This document shows, piece by piece, positions 48,709 to 57,015 of a DNA stretch of 64,000 bases. The stretch covers positions 62,001 through 126,000 of the forward strand of contig DAIPJH010000004.1 of assembly GCA_036770365.1 (NCBI GenBank), given 5' to 3'. This stretch comes from DAIPJH01 sp036770365 (lineage in GTDB: Bacteria; Pseudomonadota; Alphaproteobacteria; Rickettsiales; UBA998). The notes under the pieces were generated by a model, which saw only the letters and a program-made list of their open reading frames with translations, was not told where the DNA came from and did no database searches. Within the stretch, counting starts at the first letter, position 1, and every line of letters starts with the position of its first letter. Position numbers and translations under genes: made by a program.

Positions 48709-51700
48709 ATGATTGAACGTATTTTAGGGTTTTCCCTCCATCACCGATACCTGATCGCGCTGCTCACCATGGCGGTGGCAGTGTTTGGGTTGTACTCGCT
48801 TAAAAATCTGCCGATTGATGCCGTGCCAGACATCACCAATAATCAGGTGCAGATTAACACTTCGGCCACGGCATTCTCGCCGATGGAGGTGGAAAAGCAG
48901 GTCACATTTCCTGTGGAAACCGCACTAGCGGGGATTCCTGGTCTTGAATATACCCGCTCGATTTCGCGCAACGGATTCTCTCAGGTCACGGCTGTATTTC
49001 GTGATGACGTGGATATTTATTTCGCACGCGCTCAAGTGAATGAACGCATTGCCGAAGCCAAAGAAAGCCTGCCCGAAGGCGTTGACCCCAAAATGGGCGC
49101 AATCTCGACTGGCCTTGGCGAGATTTATATGTGGACGGTGGAATATGAACACCCGCAAGGCAAAGGTGCGGAAATCAAGGATGGCAAGGCAGGCTGGCAA
49201 ACGGATGGCAGTTACCTCACGCCCGAAGGCCAAAGACTAACAACCAATATCGAACAGGCTTCTTACCTTCGCACGGTGCAGGACTGGATTATCCGCCCGC
49301 AGCTAAAAGGCGTGAAGGGCGTGGCAGGTGTCGATGCTATTGGCGGCTATGTGAAGCAATACCATGTGCAGCCCAACCCCGAAAAGCTGGTGGCACTTGG
49401 CCTTAGTTTTTCGGATGTGGTGAATGTGCTGGAGCGCAACAATACCAGCATTGGCGCGGGTTACATTGAGCGCAGTGGCGAAGCCTATGTGGTGCGTGCG
49501 GATGGTCGTATCGAAAATGCCGAGCAAATTGGCAATATCGTGGTGGCGAACCGTGGCGGCGTGACGATTTATCTTAAAGACATCGCCACCGTTGGCATCG
49601 GTAAGGAACTCCGCACAGGTTCTGCCTCGGAGAATGGTAACGAGGTGGTCGTTGGCACGGCATTGATGCTGATTGGCGAGAATAGCCGCACCGTGTCGCA
49701 AGCGGTGGATGAAAAAATCACTGAGATTAACAAATCGCTGCCCGAAGGTATCCACGCCAAAACGGTGCTGAACCGTACCAAGCTGGTGGATCGCACCATC
49801 GGCACAGTGCAAACCAACCTCACCGAAGGCGCGTTGCTCGTCATCGTGATTCTGTTTTTGCTGCTCGGTAACTTCCGTGCTGCGCTGATTACTGCGCTTG
49901 TCATCCCGCTTTCCATGCTGATGACCAGCATGGGGATGATTCGCGCAGGCATTAGCGGCAACCTCATGAGCCTTGGTGCGCTCGATTTCGGGCTGATCGT
50001 GGATGGCGCGGTGATTATCACCGAAAACTGCCTGAGCCGCTTGGCACACCGCCAACATCATGAAGGACGTATGCTCACTCTGCAAGAACGCTTGCATGAA
50101 GTGATGGTTGCCAGCCGCGAGATGATTCAGCCTTCCGTGTTCGGTCAGGCAATTATCATCATGGTGTATATTCCGCTGCTGACGTTTAGCGGTGTGGAAG
50201 GCAAGATGTTCGAGCCGATGGCGATGACAGTGATTTTTGCGTTGATTGCCGCCTTCGTGCTGTCGCTTACCTTCGTTCCAGCCATGCTTGCCATTTTCGT
50301 GAAGGGCAAAGTGGAGGAAAAAGAAAGCCGCATCATTCACAAAACCAAAGGCTGGTATGAACCCGCGCTGCATTGGGCATTGCGTGCGCCGCTGAAAGTT
50401 ATCAGCGCAGCGGCTGGTGGCTTCGTGTTCTCGATGGTGTTGTTTTCCACGATGGGGCAAGAATTCATCCCGACGCTGGATGAAAAAGACATCGCCATGC
50501 ACGCGATGCGGATTCCGTCCACCTCGCTCACACAGTCGCAAGAATTGCAGTTTGCGGTGGAAAAAGCCGTAAGCAGCGTGCCAGAGGTGGAATTCGTATT
50601 CTCCAAGACAGGTACGGCGGAAATGGCTTCCGACCCGATGCCGCCTAACGTGTCGGACACATTCATCATTCTGAAAGACAAAGACCAGTGGCCTGATTCT
50701 GGCGCAACTAAGGATGAGGTGCTGAGTAAAATCAATAAAGCGGTGTCGGACGTTCCTGGGAATAATTACGAGTTCACCCAGCCGATTCAGATGCGCTTTA
50801 ACGAGTTGATTTCGGGCGTGCGCTCAGATGTGGCCGTGAAGATTTACGGCGATGATTTCGGCGCAATGGAAAAAACCGCCGCGCAACTGGTGCAGACGCT
50901 TAAAACCATTGACGGTTCGGCGGATGTGAAGATGGAGCAAACCAGCGGTCTACCCATGCTGGAAGTGAAGCTGGATAAGAACGCCATCGCCCGTTACGGC
51001 CTCAATGTCAGCGACGTATTGGATGTGCTTTCCATCGCCGTGGGTGGCCGCGAGGCTGGCTTGGTATTCCAAGGGGATCGTCGCTTTGATATTTTTGTGC
51101 GTTTACCAGATGCGATGAGACAAGACCTAACCGTGCTGGAAAACCTGCCCGTGCTGCTCCCTATGGATGACGACAATATGGCAGACCGCATTAGTGGCCA
51201 GCCGCACACCCGTCCAGCTTATATTCCGCTGAAACAGGTGGCGAAGCTGGAAATCACCGACGGGCTAAACCAGATCAGCCGCGAAAACGGCAAACGCCGC
51301 ATGGTAGTGCAAGCCAACGTGCGCGGTCGTGACATCGGCTCGTTCGTGAAAGAGGCGCAGGCTACTATCGACAAGCAGGTGCAGATTCCTGCGGGTTATT
51401 GGCTGGAATGGGGCGGGCAGTTCAAAAACCTTGAGGAAGCCAAGGCGCGGCTCGGTGTGGTTGTGCCTGCCTGCTTCTTTATGATTTTTCTGCTGCTGTT
51501 CACGGCGCTTGGTTCGGTGAAGCAAGCCTTGCTGGTGTTCTCTGGCGTACCGCTGGCACTTACGGGTGGCATTATCACCCTTTGGCTGCGCGGGATGCCG
51601 TTCTCAATATCGGCAGCGGTGGGCTTGATTGCGCTCTCTGGCGTAGCAGTGCTGAATGGCCTCGTGATGATTACCCGCATCAACCAGTTGGTGCGTGAAG

Positions 51701-51957
51701 GTATCGAGGCGCACAAAGCGATTGTGGAAGGTGCGCTATCGCGTTTCCGCCCCGTGCTGATGACCGCACTCGTTGCTTCTTTGGGCTTTGTGCCGATGGC
51801 GATTGCCACAGGCGCAGGCGCAGAAGTGCAAAAACCGCTGGCAACAGTGGTGATCGGCGGGCTTATCACCGCAACCATCCTGACGTTGCTGGTGCTACCC
51901 GCCATCTACAAACGGTTCAATCTCGCCCGTGACCTGCTGGCGAAGGAGGAACTGTGA
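48709..51957 (+). CDS. czcA: Heavy-metal RND efflux pump (CzcA, HME type)
   Basis: A 1082-residue inner-membrane proton/metal antiporter with 12 TM segments and two large periplasmic loops. N-terminal FSLHHRYLIALLTMAVAVFG and LPIDAVPDITNNQVQINT are family marks. The TM4 motif DFGLIVDGAVIITEN has the Asp-Asp-Glu set of Zn/Co/Cd pumps (CzcA); the Cu/Ag pump CusA has a different TM4 motif and a Met triplet. So despite the copper genes downstream, divalent metals are the likely substrates. A 412-residue antisense frame (49303-50541) is only a shadow. Confidence 0.95.
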   Translation: MIERILGFSLHHRYLIALLTMAVAVFGLYSLKNLPIDAVPDITNNQVQINTSATAFSPMEVEKQVTFPVETALAGIPGLEYTRSISRNGFSQVTAVFRDDVDIYFARAQVNERIAEAKESLPEGVDPKMGAISTGLGEIYMWTVEYEHPQGKGAEIKDGKAGWQTDGSYLTPEGQRLTTNIEQASYLRTVQDWIIRPQLKGVKGVAGVDAIGGYVKQYHVQPNPEKLVALGLSFSDVVNVLERNNTSIGAGYIERSGEAYVVRADGRIENAEQIGNIVVANRGGVTIYLKDIATVGIGKELRTGSASENGNEVVVGTALMLIGENSRTVSQAVDEKITEINKSLPEGIHAKTVLNRTKLVDRTIGTVQTNLTEGALLVIVILFLLLGNFRAALITALVIPLSMLMTSMGMIRAGISGNLMSLGALDFGLIVDGAVIITENCLSRLAHRQHHEGRMLTLQERLHEVMVASREMIQPSVFGQAIIIMVYIPLLTFSGVEGKMFEPMAMTVIFALIAAFVLSLTFVPAMLAIFVKGKVEEKESRIIHKTKGWYEPALHWALRAPLKVISAAAGGFVFSMVLFSTMGQEFIPTLDEKDIAMHAMRIPSTSLTQSQELQFAVEKAVSSVPEVEFVFSKTGTAEMASDPMPPNVSDTFIILKDKDQWPDSGATKDEVLSKINKAVSDVPGNNYEFTQPIQMRFNELISGVRSDVAVKIYGDDFGAMEKTAAQLVQTLKTIDGSADVKMEQTSGLPMLEVKLDKNAIARYGLNVSDVLDVLSIAVGGREAGLVFQGDRRFDIFVRLPDAMRQDLTVLENLPVLLPMDDDNMADRISGQPHTRPAYIPLKQVAKLEITDGLNQISRENGKRRMVVQANVRGRDIGSFVKEAQATIDKQVQIPAGYWLEWGGQFKNLEEAKARLGVVVPACFFMIFLLLFTALGSVKQALLVFSGVPLALTGGIITLWLRGMPFSISAAVGLIALSGVAVLNGLVMITRINQLVREGIEAHKAIVEGALSRFRPVLMTALVASLGFVPMAIATGAGAEVQKPLATVVIGGLITATILTLLVLPAIYKRFNLARDLLAKEEL

Positions 51958-51986
51958 TTTTTTCAACCAACCTAAAAGGAGACTCT

Positions 51987-52247
51987 ATGACCGATCTGAA
52001 ATCCCTGCTTACCGCTTCTGCCCTTGCGCTGGTGGTAGGCATTGCCGCCCCCGCCATTGCTGGTGAGCATAAAGCCGAAGATGGCAAGAAAGTGGAAAAA
52101 CACGAACACAAGGACGGTGACCACAAAGATCACGGCAAGCATGAAGGCCATAAAGATGGCGATCATCATGACCATAAGGAAGGCGATGGTCACGATCATG
52201 ACAAAGAAAAAACTGGCAAGGCCGATGCAAAAGGCAAAGGCCAGTAA
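51987..52247 (+). CDS. Small exported His-rich metal-binding protein
   Basis: An 86-residue protein with a signal peptide (MTDLKSLLTASALALVVGIA, cleavage after AIA). The mature part is nearly all His, Asp, Lys, Gly and Glu, with about 12 His in DHKDHGKHEGHKDGDHHDHK-like runs. It should bind Zn, Ni, Co or Cu in the periplasm as buffer or donor to the pump. AAGGAG lies 6 bp before the ATG at 51987; the longer frame to 51954 overlaps czcA. Same transcription unit as czcCBA. Confidence 0.8.
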   Translation: MTDLKSLLTASALALVVGIAAPAIAGEHKAEDGKKVEKHEHKDGDHKDHGKHEGHKDGDHHDHKEGDGHDHDKEKTGKADAKGKGQ

Positions 52248-52291
52248 ATGAATACGGCCAGAGGCATGGTGCTTCTGACCGTAGGTGCGAC

Positions 52292-52356
52292 GGGAAGGTT
52301 CAGTTTTGCGACATGGCCTTCCCGCCGCGCTCCCCAAACCTGACACTTTCGTCAGG
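52292..52356 (+). promoter_or_regulatory. Two hairpins between the His-rich gene and the lipoprotein gene
   Basis: GGGAAGG (52292-52298) pairs with CCTTCCC (52317-52323), and CCTGAC (52339-52344) with GTCAGG (52351-52356). Neither is followed by a T-run. The 137-bp gap has no gene. They may mark a processing site or an old junction between the Czc and copper parts of the island. Confidence 0.35.
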
Positions 52357-52384
52357 AATGTTTAACCATTCTACAGGTAGAACC

Positions 52385-52819
52385 ATGAAAAAAGCCATAA
52401 TCATCAGCACAGCCCTGATAGTTTTATCAGCCTGCGCGTCACAACCACCTAAAACACTCGACCAGAAACTGGCCGAAACCACTAGCGCAGCAGACCGCAA
52501 AGAAACGCTGCGCCTTGCTTGCCTGAATGAAGCCGAGTGGCCAGCCAGCTTGCAGAAAGTTCGCACCACTGGCCGTCACGGGACACAACAACGCCAGCGT
52601 TTGAAGCGCACTCCTGAGATAACGGAAATGAAGTCGCTCTGCCGCCAGATGGACGACCTAACTACCGCAGATGCGGAAGAAAAACTCCCGCCGAAAGAAC
52701 TGGCAACTGCTTGCGCCAACAAAGTCACTGCAAAAAAGCAGAAAGAAGGCAAAGGCTGGGCTGAACACGCAGACCGCATCGCGCATATCTGTAAGGAAAT
52801 GACAGGTAAGAAACTGTGA
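52385..52819 (+). CDS. Lipoprotein of the metal cargo, unknown function
   Basis: A 144-residue protein with a lipoprotein signal: MKKAIIISTALIVLSAC, lipobox LSAC. The mature part is polar and basic with four further Cys (RLACLNEAEW, MKSLCRQMDD, LATACANKV, AHICKEMTG), probably two disulfides. No family recognised. The stop overlaps the start of the CDF gene (GTGA), so the two are coupled. The longer frame back to 52313 is unlikely because it loses the signal peptide at the N-terminus. Confidence 0.75.
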   Translation: MKKAIIISTALIVLSACASQPPKTLDQKLAETTSAADRKETLRLACLNEAEWPASLQKVRTTGRHGTQQRQRLKRTPEITEMKSLCRQMDDLTTADAEEKLPPKELATACANKVTAKKQKEGKGWAEHADRIAHICKEMTGKKL

Positions 52820-53463
52820 TTTCCTGCCACGATCATTGCAATGCTGACGAGCAATCAGACGTATCAGGAGCTTACCGCAAGGTGCTTTGGATATGTCTGA
52901 TTGCCAACGCGGTGATGTTCGTGGCGCAGATGATCGCAAGCTACGCCGCACACTCCGTTTCGCTGCTGGCGAATAGTGCGGATTTTTTCTCCGATGCTGC
53001 GAATTATGGCATCAGCCTCTATGTGCTGGATCTATCACTGCGCCAGAAAGCAAGAGCCTCGATGTTCAAAGGCATTTCTTTGGGCGTTGTGGGGCTGTGG
53101 GTGGCTTTTGAGACGTTGCACCACGCGCTACAGCCCGAACTACCCGAACCGCTTATTATGGCCGTTATCAGCGTTGTGGCATTGGCGGTCAATGTAGGCT
53201 GCGCCGTGTTGCTCTACAAATACCGTGGCGGCGATAGCAACCGCGAATCCGTATGGATTTGCAGCCGCAACGATGCCATCGGCAATATCGCGGTGATGAT
53301 CGCCGCCGCTGGCGTATTCGCATCCAGCACCATCTGGCCAGATATTATCGTTGCCGCCATTCTCGGCTGGCTGGCCGTAACTGGTGCATGGCGAATTATT
53401 AGTTCGGCAAGAAAAGAACTGAAACAAATTGATAGCATTGTGAAATATAAAATATTGCAGTAA
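52816..53463 (+). CDS. Cation diffusion facilitator family transporter, short form
   Basis: A 215-residue protein with six membrane helices and no C-terminal cytoplasmic domain. The N-terminus MISCHDHCNADEQ has Cys and His. TM2 carries SLLANSADFFSDAANYGIS with the metal-site DxxxD; TM5 has NDAIGNIAVMIAAAG where most CDF proteins have HxxxD, so the second half of the zinc site is unusual. Such short transporters often sit next to small Cys-rich proteins in mercury, zinc or copper islands. Start is GTG at 52816, coupled to the lipoprotein gene. Substrate uncertain. Confidence 0.88.
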   Translation: MISCHDHCNADEQSDVSGAYRKVLWICLIANAVMFVAQMIASYAAHSVSLLANSADFFSDAANYGISLYVLDLSLRQKARASMFKGISLGVVGLWVAFETLHHALQPELPEPLIMAVISVVALAVNVGCAVLLYKYRGGDSNRESVWICSRNDAIGNIAVMIAAAGVFASSTIWPDIIVAAILGWLAVTGAWRIISSARKELKQIDSIVKYKILQ

Positions 53464-53488
53464 TCTTAATGTCTTGTATAATGTATCC

Positions 53489-53875
53489 ATGAGAATCTTC
53501 GTCAACATATTTATGGTTCTGGCACTCGTTATGACAACGAGCTTTCCCGTTACGTCCCATGCGATGATGATGCCTCATGATTCTGCTAAAGCAGAACAAG
53601 TGAAAGCTTCTGACGAAGGTGATTGCCACAAGCACGCAAAAGCCGAGCAATCTGATAAAACCGCGCAGAACGATAAAGACGCATCTGGTGAATGCTGCGA
53701 TAAGGGAATCTGCAAATGCGTTGGCGGCACTTGCCATAATGGTTTGTCGAAGATTTTCGGCAATGGCAGCAACTCGCTGGCTTCTCTTTCTTCCGAGAGC
53801 AGCGTATTTGCATTCGACAATCAGTTTGTCGAATCCGCGCTTTCCAATCGTCTAAAACGCCCTCCCAAAGCCTAA
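53489..53875 (+). CDS. Small exported Cys-rich protein before copA
   Basis: A 128-residue protein with a signal peptide (MRIFVNIFMVLALVMTTSFP, cleavage near SHA). The mature N-terminal part has GDCHKHAKAEQ, and a cluster GECCDKGICKCVGGTCHNG gives six of its seven Cys. The C-terminal half is ordinary. Layout resembles the protein at 45822 (signal peptide, Lys/Gln linker, Cys cluster, normal tail), so the two may be paralogues placed before czcC and copA. Expected role: periplasmic metal binding. The ATG at 53489 is chosen because the signal peptide starts there. Confidence 0.75.
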   Translation: MRIFVNIFMVLALVMTTSFPVTSHAMMMPHDSAKAEQVKASDEGDCHKHAKAEQSDKTAQNDKDASGECCDKGICKCVGGTCHNGLSKIFGNGSNSLASLSSESSVFAFDNQFVESALSNRLKRPPKA

Positions 53876-53893
53876 TCCTGTTTTTCTGTTGAG

Positions 53894-53922
53894 CGTGAAG
53901 CGCCTCGTTTGCGCGGTTCACG
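53894..53922 (+). promoter_or_regulatory. Hairpin upstream of copA
   Basis: CGTGAA-GCGC pairs with GCGC-(GG)-TTCACG around CTCGTTT with a two-base bulge; 31 bp before the copA ATG. A few T follow but no clean run. The similar element at 46163-46190 also follows a Cys-rich gene. Confidence 0.4.
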
Positions 53923-53952
53923 GCTATTTTCAATGCAAATCAAGGATTAGTT

Positions 53953-55575
53953 ATGCGAACACATCATCTTGGGATGATGGCGTTGCTGATGGTAGGGGTT
54001 CTCTCCACACCTGCACACGCCAAAACATCTGAATACTCGCTTACGATTGAGCAGCTTCCTGTAAACATTACGGGCAAACCAATCAAAAAAATCACCGTGA
54101 ATGGGAGCATACCAGCCCCCACGCTTCGCTTCACCGAAGGCGACGAAGCGGTGATCCACGTCACCAATAAAATGGATGAGCCAACCTCTATCCACTGGCA
54201 CGGACTACTGTTGCCCGACGCAATGGACGGTGTAACAGGGTTTGGAGGCTATAAGGCGATAGAGCCAGGAACGACCTTCACCTATCGTTTCCCTGTAAGG
54301 CAAACGGGAACCTACTGGTATCACTCCCACACCAGCGGTCAGGAACAGGACGGGCTGTATGGCTCGATCATCACCTCACCAAAAGGCAAAGACCCGATTG
54401 CGGCGGATCGTGATTATGTCGTCGTGCTTTCCGATTTCTCGGAGGAGCATTCCAGCGACATCATGGCAAACCTCAAAATGTCGTCGGATTACTACGCCAA
54501 TGCGCGGCTTACGGTGGGAGATTTTTTTAAGGATGTGGGGGAGCGTGGCTGGGGAAAGGCGTGGAAAGATGCCAAAGACTGGGGCGATATGCGGATGATG
54601 CGTACCGACCTTGCTGATGTCACGGGCTACACTTTCCTCGTGAACGGCAAATCCCCTGAGCAGAACTGGACGGGGTTATTTAAGCCAGGTGAGCGCGTGC
54701 GCCTTCGCTTCATTAACGCCTCCGCCATGTCATTTTTTGATGTGCGTATCCCTGGGCTAAAAATGAGTGTGGTGCAAGCCGATGGTCAGGGCATAGAGCC
54801 TGTTACAGTGGACGAATTCCGCTTCGCGCCTGCGGAAACCTACGATGTGATTGTTACACCGAACGCGGATAAGCCCTACACCATCGCCGCCGAACCGATT
54901 GACCGTACGGGCTTTGCAATTGGCACGCTGGCAACCGCCGAAGGCATGAAAGGTGAAATCCCGCCAGCACGTCCCCGCGCATTGCTCTCTATGGCCGATA
55001 TGAACATGGAGATGATGATGAAGGACGATCCCGATATGGAGATGACCCCCGCCGATATGATTAGCGGCTGGGCGAAAACGGGAACGCCAGAAGGTCAGAA
55101 AGCACTTTCCTACGCTGACCTGCGCTATGTAGGTGTGCAGAAAGACCAGCGGCAACCACAACGTACCATTGATGTGCGTTTGGGTGGCAACATGGAGCGT
55201 TACATCTGGACGATTAACGAGAAGAAATTCTCGGAGGCCGAACCCATCCGCCTGAAATATGGCGAACGTGTGCGGCTGAACTTCACCAACGAAACGATGA
55301 TGGCGCACCCGATGCACCTGCATGGCATGTTCGTGCAGTTGGAGAACGGCCAGCCAGCGGCGAAGCTACCAAATAAGCATACGGTGATCGTGCCACCTGG
55401 TGGTTCTTATTCCGTGCTGGTGACGGCGGATGAAATCGGCGAATGGGCGTTCCACTGCCATCTGCTCTACCACATGGCCAGCGGCATGATGCGTCAGGTC
55501 GTTGTGGCCAAACTCGATGCGGCGGATATGCCTGCTACAGAAACCAAAACCAGCGGAGGCCACCATGCACACTAA
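53953..55575 (+). CDS. copA: CopA-type periplasmic multicopper oxidase
   Basis: A 540-residue exported enzyme (signal peptide ending AHA) that oxidises Cu(I) to less toxic Cu(II). Three cupredoxin domains carry the four copper sites: HWHG and YWYHSHTSGQ in domain 1, HPMHLHG and HCHLLYHMASGM in domain 3 with type 1 ligands His, Cys, His, Met. A Met-rich loop, MADMNMEMMMKDDPDMEM (about 350-370), is the CopA copper-binding insert, shorter than in Pseudomonas CopA. No twin-arginine motif is present: the signal looks Sec-type, unlike most CopA proteins. The copB gene overlaps its end by 11 bp. Confidence 0.95.
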   Translation: MRTHHLGMMALLMVGVLSTPAHAKTSEYSLTIEQLPVNITGKPIKKITVNGSIPAPTLRFTEGDEAVIHVTNKMDEPTSIHWHGLLLPDAMDGVTGFGGYKAIEPGTTFTYRFPVRQTGTYWYHSHTSGQEQDGLYGSIITSPKGKDPIAADRDYVVVLSDFSEEHSSDIMANLKMSSDYYANARLTVGDFFKDVGERGWGKAWKDAKDWGDMRMMRTDLADVTGYTFLVNGKSPEQNWTGLFKPGERVRLRFINASAMSFFDVRIPGLKMSVVQADGQGIEPVTVDEFRFAPAETYDVIVTPNADKPYTIAAEPIDRTGFAIGTLATAEGMKGEIPPARPRALLSMADMNMEMMMKDDPDMEMTPADMISGWAKTGTPEGQKALSYADLRYVGVQKDQRQPQRTIDVRLGGNMERYIWTINEKKFSEAEPIRLKYGERVRLNFTNETMMAHPMHLHGMFVQLENGQPAAKLPNKHTVIVPPGGSYSVLVTADEIGEWAFHCHLLYHMASGMMRQVVVAKLDAADMPATETKTSGGHHAH

Positions 55576-56299
55576 GCACTTACTTATGGCATTGTGTCTC
55601 ACTACCGCACTTGCACAGCCTGCGCTTGCAGCGGATCATTCTGCTCACGCAGATATGGCAGCGGAGCATGGGGGCGGTATTTTCCACATGTTTCGTTTGG
55701 AAACCGATGTGGGTAGCAACACCGATGGAACGTCATTGCAGGGCTGGGATTTCGATGGCTGGGTTGGCACGGATGAAAATAAACTCTGGCTTAAATCAGA
55801 GGGTGAACGTGCGGGTAGCAAGCTGGAGAGTGCCGAGTTTTGGGCACTCTATAGCCGCAATATCTCGACATTCTGGGATGCACAGGCAGGTATTCGCTAC
55901 GATACCAAGCCTGAATCCACTGCATACCTGACGCTTGGGATTAACGGGCTTGCGCCATACTGGTTTGAAACCGAGGCACATCTATTCGTCAGTGAACATG
56001 GCGATGTCACAGCGCGGCTGCGGCAGGAAAATGACCTCCTGCTGACGCAACAGCTGATCTTGCAACCTTATATTGAAGTCAATCTCTCCGCACAGGATGT
56101 CCACGAACAGGACATTGGCGCAGGAGTGACGGACGGCAAGATAGGTTTGCAAACGCGCTACGAATTCACCCGAAAGTTCGCACCTTATGTGGATGTCCAC
56201 TATGGCCGGAAATTCGGTGAAACCTCATCCATAGCTAAAGATCATGGCGAGGATAATGACGAATTGGTCGGAGCTATTGGTCTGCGACTAATGTTTTAA
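55565..56299 (+). CDS. copB: CopB-type outer membrane copper resistance protein
   Basis: A 244-residue beta-barrel protein. Signal peptide MHTKHLLMALCLTTALAQP then ALA, a short His/Ala/Met segment (DHSAHADMAAEHGGG), and the CopB core: RLETDVGSNTDGTSLQGWDFDGWVGTDENKLWLKSEGER, split here as FRLETDVG and DGWVGTDENKLWLK; YSRNISTFWDAQAGIRYD; ending GAIGLRLMF with terminal Phe. The Met-rich N-terminal repeats of Pseudomonas CopB are missing. The ATG at 55565 overlaps copA, showing the pair is translated together. Confidence 0.93.
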   Translation: MHTKHLLMALCLTTALAQPALAADHSAHADMAAEHGGGIFHMFRLETDVGSNTDGTSLQGWDFDGWVGTDENKLWLKSEGERAGSKLESAEFWALYSRNISTFWDAQAGIRYDTKPESTAYLTLGINGLAPYWFETEAHLFVSEHGDVTARLRQENDLLLTQQLILQPYIEVNLSAQDVHEQDIGAGVTDGKIGLQTRYEFTRKFAPYVDVHYGRKFGETSSIAKDHGEDNDELVGAIGLRLMF

Positions 56300-56323
56300 C
56301 AACCAACACATAAGGAAATACCC

Positions 56324-56989
56324 ATGAAAAAACTATTACTGACTACCGCATTGATGCTGGCAACTACACCTGCATTTGCGGCTGAATTTACCATCAAGGA
56401 AGTCACGGATTATGATGCGAAGAAGCAAAACTTCTTCTCGCCTGATAAGCTGACGATTCAGCCTGGTGATACGGTGACGTTTGAAAACGTACAGGATGAA
56501 GCGCATCAAGTGATGTTTGTGAGCGTTCCCAAAGGCGTGGATGAAATGATTATGTCACCCATGCAAGAAAAGAAAGGTGACAAGTTTACCTACACCTTCA
56601 CCGTGCCTGGAACCTACAAGTATCATTGCCACCCGCATGAAGCACTCGGCATGGACGGTGTGTTAATCGTGGGGCAACCCTCAAAAGCTGGTGAAACCAA
56701 AAACATGGATCATCACAAGCTCACGAAAAAATTGGAAAGCGGCGAAGCAGCTCCAGCAAGTGGCGGCGTTGTAGCTACGGGCAAAGTCGTGAGCGCGGAT
56801 GCGGCAAAACAAACCATCAAAATCAAGCATGACCCGATTAAATCTTTGGGTTGGCCTGTGATGACGATGACGTTCACTGCTGATAATGGCGTTGATCTAT
56901 CCAACTACAAGGAAGGCGATGCCGTATCCTTCACCTTGAAACCAGCTGGCAAGGAAGATTACACGATTTCGACTATCAAAAAGAACTAA
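56324..56989 (+). CDS. Exported cupredoxin-CusF fusion protein
   Basis: A 221-residue protein of two copper-binding modules. Signal peptide ends at AFA. Residues about 20-125 are a plastocyanin/pseudoazurin-type cupredoxin with type 1 ligands His in DEAHQVMF and Cys, His, Met in YKYHCHPHEALGM. Residues about 145-221 are a CusF domain: GKVVSADAAKQTIKIKHDPI, LGWPVMTMTF with the Cu(I)-binding His, Trp and two Met, and DAVSFTLKP. CusF normally is a free small chaperone handing Cu(I) to CusB. The fusion could link redox buffering with Cu(I) delivery; no CusA-type pump is present here, so the partner may be CopA. Confidence 0.9.
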   Translation: MKKLLLTTALMLATTPAFAAEFTIKEVTDYDAKKQNFFSPDKLTIQPGDTVTFENVQDEAHQVMFVSVPKGVDEMIMSPMQEKKGDKFTYTFTVPGTYKYHCHPHEALGMDGVLIVGQPSKAGETKNMDHHKLTKKLESGEAAPASGGVVATGKVVSADAAKQTIKIKHDPIKSLGWPVMTMTFTADNGVDLSNYKEGDAVSFTLKPAGKEDYTISTIKKN

Positions 56990-57015
56990 CCACCCACCAA
57001 CCAAAGGAGACTGTT

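Noticed and set aside
49303..50541. 412-residue open frame on the minus strand
   Set aside because: Lies fully antisense to czcA, is rich in His, Arg and Gln with no domain pattern, and has no ribosome site; it is a shadow of the codon bias.
46245..51957. CusCBA copper/silver efflux system
   Set aside because: The pump's TM4 motif is of the CzcA type, so the Cus name was not used despite copper genes nearby.
52292..52323. CueR-type operator (CCTTCC-N7-GGAAGG)
   Set aside because: The repeat has the opposite orientation (GGAAGG first) and an 18-bp spacer, and is not at a promoter.
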